Shown here one piece after another: positions 22,917 to 34,188 of a stretch of DNA of 39,243 bases. A model generated the notes under the pieces. That model worked only from the letters and a program-made list of their open reading frames with translations, did not search any database and was not told the DNA's origin. Each line of letters begins with the position of its first letter. The first letter of the stretch is position 1. The position numbers and the translations under genes were made by a program. Location: NCBI RefSeq assembly GCF_000711695.1, contig NW_013546888.1:1-39243 (forward strand), written 5' to 3'. This DNA comes from Tilletiaria anomala UBC 951 (lineage: Eukaryota; Basidiomycota; Exobasidiomycetes; Georgefischeriales; Tilletiariaceae).

Positions 22917-25175
22917 ATGACACGTTCAGCCTCTGAGGCTCAACTCATGGCAGCGCGATACCAAGCGGCTGGCCGCAGCGCGAAAAGAGAGGCGGCTGGA
23001 ACGGCTCAGGAAAACGAGAGGATCTACGATGATACAGATGCACGTGAAGCCCGCTTCGACGCTCAACCATCTGGCTCCTCTTCCTTACTCTCGCGTATTT
23101 CTGTCGCACGACGCAGGCGCCCAGACGATGACCCTTCCGAGAACGCTGATCCAGATACAGCCGCCGAAAATGGATATGCGGCGCGCGAATGCAAGCGTAA
23201 CGGAAAGCACACGTCGGCATTCACGCGCGACGAACAGATGCGCATCAACGAAATGGTCCCGCTTGGCCCGACCGAATTCAACGCGCCAGATGACGATCCC
23301 ACGTGGGAAAAGGTGGAGCCATACAGCAACATCGCACTGAAGCGTCGCTACTTTGCGCACGATGCCATGCATCTGCTCTATAAGGACCGAAGGCAGGTGC
23401 AGACCTCTATGCTCTACTCGATCGCCCGCCTGCGCCCTCACACGGGCTGGCACGGCCGCTTCGCTGCAGATGGGGCGTACGAACTGCCGTTTGGGAATGA
23501 AGAGTGGGTGCTGATTACCGTCATCATCGGCAAGTCGGCCATCCAGCTGTCGCGCAAGTTGTCGAAGGAGGTGCGCGAGGAAAAGGTGGACGACCGGCTG
23601 GAGCTGCACGGCCAGCAGACCAAATCTTACGCTCGGCAAGGCCAGCGTAAGTTTTTCCTCGCTTCGCTGATGGACCTCCGGCGTGCAGGCGGCTATCGGC
23701 GCGGCATGGGGCCGGGTGGAGACGACGAGCTGGAAATGCTGCTGCTCGAAAGCGACACGCGCATCGATAAGGACCTTGCCCGCGTCAAACGCGAGAGCGG
23801 GCTCGAGCTCGAAGGCCATGTGGGCGACTCGCTGCAAAAGACCAAGTACGACAGCTTTGCCGGCGGCAGCGGTGGCGCATTTGAGAAGCTGCATAAGGAG
23901 CCCGAGGGCACGGTCATCGCGATTGTCAACCCGCGGATCCTACCGCAGCGCGAAACCCACCGCTGGGGCGGCAAGGATTCCAAGATGCTCACTGTCACGC
24001 CACGCTCGGCCAGCTCGGTGATCATCATTGGCAAAGCGGAGGATTTCGCAACGTGCGAGGCGACCAAGCGTAACGGCGAAAGGTGTAGCGCATTCGTGGA
24101 TGTGCGCGTACGCTCTTCGCGAGACGGCAAAGCCGGTGCCGGATCCATCTGCATGTTCCATCAAGAGCGAGCCATCGAGCGCGGCCGCACGCACCGTCCC
24201 GAGTTTGCGTCGGCCGGCCCGACCAGCAGCAGCGGCCCGGGCGAAAGAGGCGGTTCGCGCTGGATGAAGCGAGGACGCGACGGAGGTGGCTTCAATGGCG
24301 GTGGTGAGGCGCCCCCGAAGGGCTTCACAGGCATGGGCATCGCCGAGGACGGTATTTCTGGCACCGGAACGGGCGCCACGTACACCGTCGGTGGGCGCAA
24401 CGACGGCGACTTGAACGACGAGACCAATATTCTATACGACGTCAACGTTCAGCTCGGACGCAAGAGAGAGGAGCGGGAGCAGATGCTGAAGAAGCGCAAG
24501 CGGCAGGAGATGATCGTCGCCGAGCTGGACCGCGCGCCGCAGCACAGGCTCTCCCGTGAGACGGATGCTCGGCTCCAGGCGCTCAAGCTGCAAGGCAGGA
24601 ACGAAAAGGAGCTGGACAACTGCCATCTGTGGCGCACGCAGAAACGCAGCGACGCTGCCGCATACATCATGCAGCGCGCCGAGCGCGCACTACAAGCACA
24701 GATGCAGCAGGCCCAAAAGGCAAAGAGCGGCCGCAGAGGCAGGCTGGTGCTCGACCATTGCAGCGTTACCCTCAACAGTGACGAGGAGAATCGTCAGAAT
24801 CCGATGCAGGAGACATCGGCAGGCAGCACCAGAGGCCCCCGCTATCGCTACAGCGCCGAAGCCATCAAGAAGATAGGCTTTAACCCGCTCACGGACGCAT
24901 ACGGAAAGCTTGCAAGCGGCGATGAAGGAGGGGAGGCGCACGATAACGACATTAGAGAGCGTCTCCTTGCGCGTGGCAGCGTGGATAGCCAGACGCTTGC
25001 CGAGCCAAAACTGCGGATAAAGGGCGCGCCGAAATGGCGGAACGTCAAGGCTCCGCTCGGTGCTACCCAAACGGGTCAGCAAAAGGCATACGATGAGATG
25101 TACGGAGTCGACGTCGGCGCCTTCTCGGATTACAGTCTGTCAGATCTGGACAGCGGGGACGACGATGTGTTCTGA
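22917..25175 (+). CDS. MCM10: DNA replication initiation factor Mcm10
   Basis: Nuclear replication factor that activates the CMG helicase and links it to DNA polymerase alpha. Single exon, 752 aa. The OB-fold spans about residues 160-375, with VQTSMLYSIARL, EEWVLITVIIGKSAIQLSRK, RKFFLASLMDL, GGSGGAFEKLHKEPEGTVIA and IVNPRILPQRE. It is followed by the Mcm10 zinc finger with C380, C390, C412 and H415 (ATCEATKRNGERC ... ICMFHQ). A helical basic region (about 515-600, KKRKRQEM) and KIGFNPLTDAYG lie towards the C terminus. The N terminus is short and charged. Length fits fungal Mcm10. An MCB box lies upstream. Convergent with ATG5, 149 bp between stops. Confidence 0.93.
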   Translation: MTRSASEAQLMAARYQAAGRSAKREAAGTAQENERIYDDTDAREARFDAQPSGSSSLLSRISVARRRRPDDDPSENADPDTAAENGYAARECKRNGKHTSAFTRDEQMRINEMVPLGPTEFNAPDDDPTWEKVEPYSNIALKRRYFAHDAMHLLYKDRRQVQTSMLYSIARLRPHTGWHGRFAADGAYELPFGNEEWVLITVIIGKSAIQLSRKLSKEVREEKVDDRLELHGQQTKSYARQGQRKFFLASLMDLRRAGGYRRGMGPGGDDELEMLLLESDTRIDKDLARVKRESGLELEGHVGDSLQKTKYDSFAGGSGGAFEKLHKEPEGTVIAIVNPRILPQRETHRWGGKDSKMLTVTPRSASSVIIIGKAEDFATCEATKRNGERCSAFVDVRVRSSRDGKAGAGSICMFHQERAIERGRTHRPEFASAGPTSSSGPGERGGSRWMKRGRDGGGFNGGGEAPPKGFTGMGIAEDGISGTGTGATYTVGGRNDGDLNDETNILYDVNVQLGRKREEREQMLKKRKRQEMIVAELDRAPQHRLSRETDARLQALKLQGRNEKELDNCHLWRTQKRSDAAAYIMQRAERALQAQMQQAQKAKSGRRGRLVLDHCSVTLNSDEENRQNPMQETSAGSTRGPRYRYSAEAIKKIGFNPLTDAYGKLASGDEGGEAHDNDIRERLLARGSVDSQTLAEPKLRIKGAPKWRNVKAPLGATQTGQQKAYDEMYGVDVGAFSDYSLSDLDSGDDDVF

Positions 25176-25324
25176 AAGGTAGAAACTGCTGTACGTAGTT
25201 TGCATTCATCAGAGGGAATCGCGTGTGCTAGTGGGCAGCGAGGACTATGACAACGCTTAACCTAGCAGACGGCGAAGTGAAACGACCCATGTGTCAGCGA
25301 GTGAGAGGCGAAAGTTGTGGAATA

Positions 25325-26760
25325 CTAGCAGCCAGGTGCCGCAACCCACCATCCATCGGCGCTGGTAAAGGTCGAGCCCAGCCAACTGATTTCGCTTTCG
25401 AGCGGGACGACGATGCCATGTACGACCGGATATGCCAGGTTTGGCGATGCGATCGTCCCGAGCCGGAAAGCAGGTGGCGGGGGGAAGAGGAGGGGAAAGA
25501 GCGCGCTGAGCGTCGACTGAAGCGTCGCGGGTCGCCCGTCTTCGAGCAGCGGCGCGACGGGCTCCTGCACGAGAGGCGCGTTGTCCGGGAGGTGAAAGCG
25601 TATCGGCACAGCACGTGCTGCGTTCGCGTCTTTATTCGCGTTTGTGGTGAGGCCTGCATTTGCGCCAGCTGGACCTGTTGCGGAAGGAACCTCGCTAGGT
25701 GCATTGCTGGCTAAGCTGGGCGCGAGGCTCGTTTGACTTTCGTTCGCGTGGTTTGTGAGGAATGCGCGATCCTCCAGGCCTGCACCGCCGAGCAGGGACG
25801 GCGCGCGGGAAGATTGCCGGGATATGGGAGGCGCAACGCTCGACGGTGGCGGCACAAGCTTGGCAGCGACCGACCAGTACTTGTCGAAATCCTCTGCAAG
25901 AAGGCAAGATGAGCATTAGGATGGCCTTTCGCTACGCTCGCATGCGAGATGCTAGCGCTGCTCACGCTCTATCACTCCGTCCCACAGGGCATCCTGCTCC
26001 TGCCGCCGCAGGTTCACGACGCGCTTGGTGTTGCCGAAGCGCACAAAGTCAGCTTCCTTAATCCGGCTCATGAAGCTCGCCCGGCAGCCGTCTAAGCCAC
26101 AGGATGAGTAGAGCTTGTCCATCGGCGGCTCGCGAATGTGCAGCTTGATCCGCCATGGCAGGTTTGCGTAGCTGGAAGGCCCCGCACGCGGCCCACAGTC
26201 ATCGTCCAGTGAAGACGCCGCGGGGGGCACATGTCGTGTCCGATCAGAAGAGCCCAAAAAGCAGTCGTAAAGCAAGCCGATGGGCCAGTGCCTGAAATCG
26301 GGGTTACGGACAGCGCACGTCATTGTGAGTCAGCCTTCTCCATTTACTTGAGTGGTTGGTTAAAAGCCAGTTCGCGCGGAGCGCCAAGGAGGAAAGACGT
26401 ACCACTTAAGCGGCATACCTTCACACTCGAACCAAAAATCCTTTTCGGAGAGCTTGGAGAGCGCTGATGGCTCTATGACCTGGTCGACCAGATACTTGCG
26501 GACGTCAGCCAACAACAGAGTAAGGTACGACACGCGCGGTGCGGCCGTCTAGCGGGTAGAAGCGGGAGGGGGTTTATAACATCAGAACGAGCCTGCAAAA
26601 TAGAAATGGGAGAAACTACCGGTCACCATCTCACGTAGTACGTGTCCAAGGTGACGTCCGAGCCTGGCGGCAGCTGCGAAATGTCGAACGTGACGGCGAC
26701 GGGGATGCGCGAATCCCAGACCGAGCGTCGGAAGAGCAACGCTTCGGGTGAGACGCTCAT
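25325..26760 (-). CDS. ATG5: Autophagy protein Atg5
   Basis: Conjugated to Atg12 and bound to Atg16, Atg5 forms the E3-like complex that attaches Atg8 to phosphatidylethanolamine at the phagophore. Exons on the minus strand are 26760-26635, 26548-26403, 26291-25966 and 25893-25325, giving 388 aa, all phases closing. The N-terminal ubiquitin-like fold runs RRSVWDSRIPVAVTFDI, then YYTAAPRVSYLTLLLADVRK across the first junction. FWFECEGMPLKWHWPIGLLY spans the second junction, and LPWRIKLHIREPP follows. K169 in FMSRIKEADFVRFGN is the likely Atg12 acceptor lysine by position. WDGVIEQDFDKYW crosses the third junction. The C-terminal half includes a Ser/Ala-rich linker (about 205-265) before the second ubiquitin-like fold (VPIRFHLPDNAPLVQEPVAP). 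Human Atg5 is 275 aa; the linker explains the extra length. Confidence 0.92.
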
Positions 26761-27585
26761 TGTGGACGGGTTGTTTCTGCGACGAGCCGGTCAGCAACGT
26801 GCTACCGGGTCCCTCGTCTGTGCCTTCGACAGTGTGCTGCTCACCAAGGCCCCAATTGCTGCGCCGAGCGTTGCCTCTCGAATCCATCGAGGTAAGGAGA
26901 GCCCAGATGCACATGGAGGTAACGTATTATATTCAACTTGTGTGGATCTCGGTGCAGCGGAACGACAGAGCGAGACAAAGACAACACACAGGTGCATTGC
27001 TCTCTCCACCTCTTCAATCTTCATCACCGTCTGCGACGCTCCTCCTTCGAGTCGATCACTGCCTTTTCAGGATGCTTATCAAACAGCCGACTAAAGCGTG
27101 AGCTTCTATGGTTCTGAACCGGCCCTTCATCTCACACTCGCTTACGCATGCAGCCCAGTGCGAGTGCGAGGCGCTTGGAGAAGGACCCTAGCGATTGCCG
27201 CTCGGAGAGGCGGAAAGAATGTATTTGTTCAAGATCATAGCTAGCCAGTCTCCAGATCGCAGCAACGACGAATGAGAAAGAGACTGAGACAGACTTGCCA
27301 CAAGTGTGGCCAATCGATACATGTAATGGGCTACTGAATGTCCCCTCCAACTTCCACATCTTCCCAATATAAGCTAGCACCTGCGGGGTCGTCCTCCTGT
27401 GCATGTGCACCACCAACGGAGATTCGTAGTAGCTGCGGGCATCCCTTGACGTCGCACTCTCTCTTGTGCGGTCTGCTGCTGCTTGGAATAGGCGCCAGAA
27501 TGTGTCAGCTGCCGACATACAGCCTTTGTATTCCCAGCTAGCTCTAGCGGTGTCGCAGCTTCGAGTGGGCCTATACCAACCAGGT
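26761..27585. other. Intergenic region upstream of ATG5
   Basis: About 825 bp between the ATG5 start and the end of the small secreted protein gene, both on the minus strand. A 128-codon minus-strand ORF (27132-27518) and several plus-strand ORFs have no recognisable motif and are of chance size. No RNA gene seen. Confidence 0.5.
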
Positions 27586-27879
27586 CTAGGCGGGTGCTAC
27601 GTCGCGCCCGAACATCTTCTCGGCCTCGGTGCCGACTTTCTTGACCTGATTGACAGTGGGGTCGGAGCTGAGGATGTTTTCGAGCGCCGTGCTCTGGCCT
27701 TTGTCCTTGCCAGTCAGGTCGATGCCGAAGAGCTTGCCGTTCTTGACGACCAGCGGTTGTGGCTGTGGTTGCGGTGCCGGCGCTGGGTCTGGGATCGGCG
27801 CCGCGGAGACCAATACAGCGATGAGCAGCGTGGCCATCACGGCCAGGAGAGAGGATGCACGAAGATGAGCGAGCCTCAT
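27586..27879 (-). CDS. Small predicted secreted protein
   Basis: Not recognised. 97 aa single-exon protein with a clear signal peptide: basic start MRLAHLRASS, hydrophobic core LLAVMATLLIAVLVS, and likely cleavage near residue 27 (SAAPIP). The mature part of about 70 residues opens with a Pro/Gln repeat (PAPAPQPQPQP), then VVKNGKLFGIDLTGKDKGQS and a Lys/Glu-rich end. It has no cysteine, unlike many fungal effectors. A CT-rich block lies upstream on its coding strand (about 28150-28040). Small size and lack of homologues leave some doubt, but the signal peptide and codon use support a real gene. Could be a cell-surface or apoplastic effector-like protein. Confidence 0.6.
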   Translation of the reverse strand: MRLAHLRASSLLAVMATLLIAVLVSAAPIPDPAPAPQPQPQPLVVKNGKLFGIDLTGKDKGQSTALENILSSDPTVNQVKKVGTEAEKMFGRDVAPA

Positions 27880-30421
27880 AATGAGATGAGGTTTTTGGTC
27901 CTTGTTAAGCTATCCTCTGTGGGAAAGCGGCGATAAAGGGCTTGATGGGTGGGATGAAAGGATGCAACGGACTCGCCGATGATCTTGCGTTCGTGGATGA
28001 GCCACGGAGATTGCAACAGCGCAGAACTCGAAGCGAACCGTCCGGCGGTTCTGCTTGATGCTTTTTCTATTGAAGGGACGATGGAGAAGGGATGTAAGGA
28101 TGGGCGAGGGCTGGGGATGGAGAAGGGAGAGGATGGGAAGAGTGAGGGTCGCCTGGAGCTTTGACTTTTAAGAATACACGCCGGTGCAGGAGCCACGAAG
28201 AGCGCTTGTTCAGCGTAGACCGCTGTAGCCCAGCCTCAGGGCTATGTGCACTTTTACCTTTTAACGTATCAACTTTGGAACTGGCGCTCCAGTGGAGGGC
28301 AGCACCGACATGACCCCGGCGGATCTGCAGGCGCCTCGCACTGCATCACACATAGACCCATTGTAAAAGAGATGGTCAACTTTGGCCGCGTTGGTTTACG
28401 GCCAGGGTGCTAAGTAGGCCATTCTCAATATGCCATCAGCGCATCACCACTACTGCAGCAGGATCCAAACCGAATAGGTGTGGATCGGAGTTGTGGTGTG
28501 CGAGCTGGCCACTGCCGTCCACTGTGTACACCCTGTCACCACTCGACTGTCTCCTTACCTCGGGCTGCAACACGCGAGTCAAGTGGCGCCTCAGTGTGGA
28601 GTGCAATGGTGGCACTTTCAGATAGCCGACTCGGAGACCCCGGGTTATTTGTTACTTCTCTTATGACCTTATCGCTCTGCCGTTTTGGGAGGGGGGGGCA
28701 GCAGTCCATATGTACAACCCTTTTATTTGGACTTGGGTCATTACGTGCCTCACGCGACGGCTGGTGACAAAGTCCGGTCGGCCCGCACCCCTGCTAGCCG
28801 CGCCGCAGGTTCGTCGAACACATTTGACAATTTTGGTCAATATTGACCTTGAGTATAGAACTTCGAGCAAATCAGTCTAGATCCAGGTGGATCCGCTTAC
28901 CAAATTTGAGGTGGTTAATAGTTTTGGGACAAATCTGGGGTCCGACACCTCCCAAAGAACTTTTTAACTCACATCTAGTGAGCGACAGCGGGGCGACTGT
29001 GTGTGCTCGAGACGAGAGTGTGGTTGAGCAAAAAGGTCGAAACGCATTCCTGCCGCTCGCCTCCTCCATTGACCACACAGACGATACCAAATGACGTCCT
29101 GTGATCCCGCTGTCGCGACACCCTTGACCTGCATCTACCTACATTACGCGAACCCCGCGAGCACCTGAGCAGGCATGAGCGCTGAAGCCCCGCGCTGGCC
29201 TTCGCCCGTGAGGACGACCACCCATGTACGGGGTAGAAACGGGGCGATGAGGATCACGGCGGTCCCCGGCCTTGATTCCTTTGAAAGTATATTGCAATGT
29301 TCACAGCATATTACACATTCTTTAAGCCAAATCACGTCTTGCATACTAGCATACCGGCCACGAAACTCAGCCTTCATCATTGGCGGTGAGATTGATGATG
29401 AAGCGAACCACATAACCCGTCCCTGTCTATTTGTTGTGGGCCCACGCCGCCTTTTCTTCGCGAGTGACGCGCGGATGATGTCCTCACTCTTGGCCTTGAG
29501 TGTGTGGAGGTCGTCGATTGCAGTGGCCGGTATCTGACACGCATCATCCTTACCGAGGACCACGTCCATCGTGTTCACTAGTCGCTCGACCATCCTCAGA
29601 GATGAAATGACAGTCATCTTCATTCCAGGCATTGATCCCCTACATCTCGTTACAGATGGCGCATTGTGGGCATTAAACACGCATCTCGACTGGGATTCCG
29701 ACGCGTATGTCTGAGCTCCAGGTCGAAGGATTTGAGTATCTTGCTCGGAGCGAGATGTGTTTGACGCTCGCGCTCGTCTATCATTTGCTTACACATGTGT
29801 CCTTGCTGGGCTTCCAGGTGCGTTGAAGATTTTGCGACAAACCCACTTCCAAAACCCCTGAACTTTAGGGACAAAGCGCTGAACACTCTACAAACCCCAG
29901 GACATTTGGGTGGGTTGTCCGGGGGGTCACTGAGTGGACAGGGCACGGGCACGGCACCGGTCACAGAGGTGTGCGCGCTGCTACAGGGAGTATCGACAGA
30001 TCGTCTCATTCCTGGAAACCGGCAACCAGATAGACCCGACCCACATCAAAGTAGCCGCCATCCTGGACTCAGATGATCACCGATCAAACGTCTCATACTT
30101 GCTACAGTATCAATGAGACTCACTCCTTTTTTGATGGTGGATGTCTGGTTTCAGCCTCCGGTCTCATCATCTCTTCCTCCCAGCCTGAAGTAATGGCAGC
30201 CGGGTCCAGCTCTCTCAGTGCTACTGTGTGACACCATCGTGCCTGGGACGTACGCACGAGCGGCGATAGTCAATAACAAAGCATCGCTGCTTGGTCAGTG
30301 TCACCTGTGCACTGCTCTCGGTTATAGTCATCGTCGAAGATCACGCATATCAACGAAATATCATCATCCTTAGTGAATCGCATGACCTTCGAGTGAGCCG
30401 CTCTTCAAAGTTCTCGCAGTG
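27880..30421. other. Gene-poor 2.5 kb region
   Basis: No gene recognised. Contains the promoter of the secreted protein gene (27880-28200, pyrimidine-rich on the minus strand), a 14-bp perfect palindrome at 28835-28848, a 178-codon minus-strand ORF at 29144-29680 opposed by a 120-codon plus-strand ORF, and a short frame near 29996-30116 (RQIVSFLETGNQIDPTHIKV). The fragments have a protein-like look but no start, splice structure or family that I can defend. They could be worn-down transposon or gene remnants. No terminal repeats found. Confidence 0.45.
28835..28848. repeat. 14-bp perfect palindrome GGTCAATATTGACC
   Basis: GGTCAATATTGACC equals its own reverse complement. It lies in the gene-poor region, about 950 bp from the secreted protein start. 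Could be a dimeric regulator site or chance. Confidence 0.35.
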
Positions 30422-33400
30422 ATGACAATCACAACATTGGCCATAGGCGCGTCGATCACACCCATCGTGATCAAGGTGCGTAATGGTATCTCTGTATGTT
30501 TCTCCGTGTCCCTGCGCTCAGCTTTGCTGATGCGACGGCTTCGTGCTTCTTGCACACCCGGTAGACTTTCTTCAAGCACTACCTTGAACAAGCGCGAAAA
30601 TCAAGGGAGGACAGACACACCGAAGCGTCCGATGAGATTCTCTTCCGCGAGTGGGTTCGCGATCACTCCTCCTGCGTTGTGAGAAGATTGAGGTTAGAAT
30701 GAAGTCCCTGACATCTTTGCGCGCAATTGGACTCGCATTGTGAGCCACAGAACCTTCGCCATCGTGCGTAAATTCTGCCAAATTGCAACACACGACACGG
30801 TCGACTCGCTGCAGTCCTTTACTAATACGCACGTCCCCAGTCCGCCGTCGGCAACGGTGATCGGTGTGCTTATCCCCTTGTCCTCCTGCGACAACGCTGC
30901 GCGCATCCTGATTGAGTACTTTGGCCCGGACGACCTGCAAAATGTCGTCGGCGGCGAAAAGTGGTGGCAGGTCCGCAGCCTCGCGGGCATCGAGGCGGAG
31001 TGGATCGCGCAGACGAGCGACTGGAATTTGGGCAAGCATGTCGAAAGGGAGATGGCGAGGGAGGAGCAAAAGTACCAAGGTACAGGCAATGGTACCGCTA
31101 CTGCTATTGGAGGTGAAGGCGGAGGAGCGAGGCCACAAGGCAAGCCTGATTTGCAGGCGGCGGCGCAGAGGGCAAGGTGGAGCGAGAAATCGAAACACAC
31201 CAAGCGGCACAATGCCAAGATGTCCAAGCGTGCCGGCAACTGGAAAGACCACACTGTCGGCCGCATTGTGCGCGTTGTGCACAATAATCGCGATGGTGCT
31301 GCTGCTGCTCAAGCGAAGCAGGAAGGCGGGAAAGATGCTCAAGGCTGCGATTCTGGACCAGCGTGGGAGGAGGTCGATCTCGATGGCAACGAATTTGACG
31401 AGAATGCTTTCGCGGCCTTCGAGAATCTCGATCGGCTGAAAAGGGTCTTGCTATATTGCCATGGTGGCGCATACTAGTCAGTACCAACGCCACATTGCCT
31501 TTCGCGAGGCAGCCTAAAACATCTGTTTGCTGACCAAAAAGCCTTCACATCGTTTACCTTTATACAGCTGGGGGTCCATCAATACGCACAGGTATCAGAT
31601 CATCCGATACGCCAGAAAGTTCGGAGGCAGAGCTTTTGCAGTCAATTATCGAAAGGCACCGAACGTGAGCTGCGGATGCAAATGACAGCGTTACCTCTCA
31701 ATCGCGGAATGGGTTCACGCTGATGCCCACTTCCTTGGAGCAGTATCCCTGGCCATGCCCGCTGCACGACCTGCTTGCCGCGTACCTCTACCTGATCCGC
31801 CCTCCACCCGAGGCGAAGCACAAAGCCGTCGACCCGGCTCACCTCGTCCTCGCGGGCGACAGCGCTGGCGGTGGCATGTCGCTCGCGCTCCTGACGCTGC
31901 TGCGCGACATGGACCTGCCCATGCCCGCCGGCGCCGTGCTCATCTCGCCCTGGTGCGACATGACGCACAGCTTCCCGTCCATCTTGCAGAACATTGACAC
32001 GGATATCATCCCGCCGTACGGGTTCATCCACAAGCCCTCGACCCTCTGGCCTGTATTCAGCACAGCCCCAGAGGCAACCGCAGAAGACAACACCGGCGGC
32101 GATGGGAGCAAGAAAGCAGACCCACCGCCTGTCAAGGGTCAACAAGACGTCTCGCAAACAATATGTGCTGCTTTGAGTAGCACCGAGAACAGTCACGCTG
32201 TCAATCACGATCGAAGCAAGAAGTGGGACATCCCCGGCGAGGCAGCAGAGGATGTGGCGATGCCATCCACCCCCAAGTTCCTCTACTCTGATCCAATCGA
32301 GATACGGGTGACGGACCCCGAGCACAAAAAGGAATGGGGAGACAAGATCGTCGTCAAGGGCCAGATTCAGCAGTATGCTACCAACGCTCAGCTCGGGCAC
32401 CCGCTCTGCTCGCCTATTCTTCACGGCAGCCTCGGTGGACTGCCACCACTGTACATCCTCGCTGGCAATGGCGAGGTGTTGAGGGATGAGATCATCTGTA
32501 CGTCCATACGAACAGTAGCTCGATCGATCTGCTGCGGAATATGACTATTGAAGCTGCTGACCTCCTCTTTCCTCCTCCATTGACAATGCAAACGTGATAC
32601 AGACCTCGCGCACCGCGCAGCTCGACCTATGGAGTACCCTCTTTCAGAATACCATCTGCAGCGACGGCCGCGTTCCCGCGATAGCATGAAGAAGTACGAC
32701 AGCAAGCCGACGAAAGTGCATTTCCAGCTGTTCGACGAGATGTGCCACGTGCTCACCGTCTTCTCATTCACGACGCAAGCCAAGTACGCGTACCGGGCCA
32801 TCTCGTCGTTCGTAAAGCACGTCACCGGCGCCCCGACCAGCTATATTGATCCTTTCCCGGACTTCCATCAGGATCAGCGATTGAAAGTCATGCGGAGCGA
32901 GACGCATTCGTCCAGCTTGAATCTCTCGGTGGACGCAATAACGTTGACGAACGACAGCACAGCCTCAGCGCAGCCGGGCCAGCAAGAGGAGGGGGCGGGC
33001 TCGTCCAGCTCGGCTGGCCTCATGCACGTGCTGGCGCAGCTGCATATCTCCGACATTGCTTCCGACGCTGTTATTGGAGGCTCATGCACGGCTGATTCAC
33101 CGACCACCATGACACCGGTCACGCCACTGACGCCGAACCGCACCCCTAGTCCTCGCATTGCCAGCGCCGAGCCGCACGATGTAGAGGCTGCGGACGACAT
33201 CAAGCTCACAGCGCACCAGTTCGAGCAGAAACGCAAGGCCACACTGCGAGAGGGGAAACGCCGTCTCGTATCGTTGGGCGTGCAGAACGAGTACTCTGGA
33301 GCAGTCCCGCTTCTACGGCCTTCCTTCCAGGAGTACATGATCCGGGAGAGGGTGGACATCAGAGGTAAGATCCGCCCGATGGAGCCTGAAGAGCACTTTG

Positions 33401-34138
33401 CTGCGCTCCAGCTTCCCCCTGATGAAATCGGAATCATCAAAGAGGGTCCTGCTGTCCGGTGAGTGAAGATCACGCTGCCCGTGCCCAGCAGTTGCGAACT
33501 AACACAGGATACGCATCACGGGCAGGTACATGACCGGGCAGAGGCTTTGGGCGAAAAAGTTCAAATCTGAAGCTAAACGCGTTGCGAAACGCAAGGCGCA
33601 GAACGAAGCCAAGGCACTGTGCATCCTCCGTCGCGCAGCCCAGCGTGGGCTCCTGAACACGCCCAACCACGGAGTTGCAAAGTACACCACCGCGGGCCGC
33701 ACGGTCACATGGACGACCGGCATGCGCTACGGGCCGATGGACCTGTCCGACGAGACACCGCCGCCCAGCGCGATCGCCGGCCGTCGCGATACGGAAGACG
33801 CGCTGGCGCTCCTGCAGACCAGCTTGCGCGCCCGCGCCAAGCTCGGCGGCACCACGCCCACAGGCTCCACGGGAGCGCCAAAGCAGAGCGGCGCCGAGAA
33901 GGAGCACCGCAAGAGACCAGCCGGCGGCGGCATTAGGCTGTGGACCTCGGCGATGAATACGCTCCACCGGAAAAAGGTGCACGTTGACCCAATGTCGGAA
34001 CGTCAGGAAGACGAAGGGATGAGGAAGCTGGGAGAACGAGGGCGCCGCTCACGGAGAGAGCGACTGAAAAATCGTTGCGTTGAGGAAACGGATCTGCGAC
34101 GGACAGCTGATCAAGTAAACCATGGAGGAGTAAAGTAA
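30422..34138 (+). CDS. Large alpha/beta-hydrolase (hormone-sensitive lipase-like family)
   Basis: Predicted esterase/lipase of the fold-3 family, 1081 aa. Exons 30422-30475, 30565-30692, 30751-31476, 31568-31664, 31744-32497, 32603-33458 and 33508-34138. The N terminus MTITTLAIGASITPIVIK is a probable membrane anchor or signal, followed by FKHYLEQARK and THDTVDSLQSFTN, which I recall from related fungal hydrolases. The oxyanion motif HGGAYYWGS is at 298-306, the nucleophile is Ser375 in GDSAGGG, and His635 (DEMCHVLTVF) is the likely catalytic His. The hydrolase domain is split by a Glu/Asp/Thr-rich insert (about 450-520). After about residue 670 comes a Ser/Pro linker and a basic C-terminal part (LWAKKFKSEAKRVAKRKAQN). 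The second intron is uncertain. The alternative 30655-30697 (43 nt) also keeps frame and gives FREW-NEVPDIFARNWTRI. Substrate unknown. Stop codon is 50 bp from that of the convergent kinase gene. Confidence 0.82.
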
Positions 34139-34188
34139 TTTGCCATTCTACACTACAACATGCAATCCTAACGATCGATAATCTCTGT

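Noticed and set aside
27132-27518. 128-codon minus-strand ORF
   Set aside because: No motif, low coding character, and no promoter or splice evidence.
29175-29537. 120-codon plus-strand ORF
   Set aside because: Opposes a longer minus frame; neither shows a family signature, so at most one could be real.
30740-30760. GTG at 30740 as the hydrolase start
   Set aside because: Upstream exons with an ATG at 30422, good splice sites and family-like sequence explain the N terminus better.
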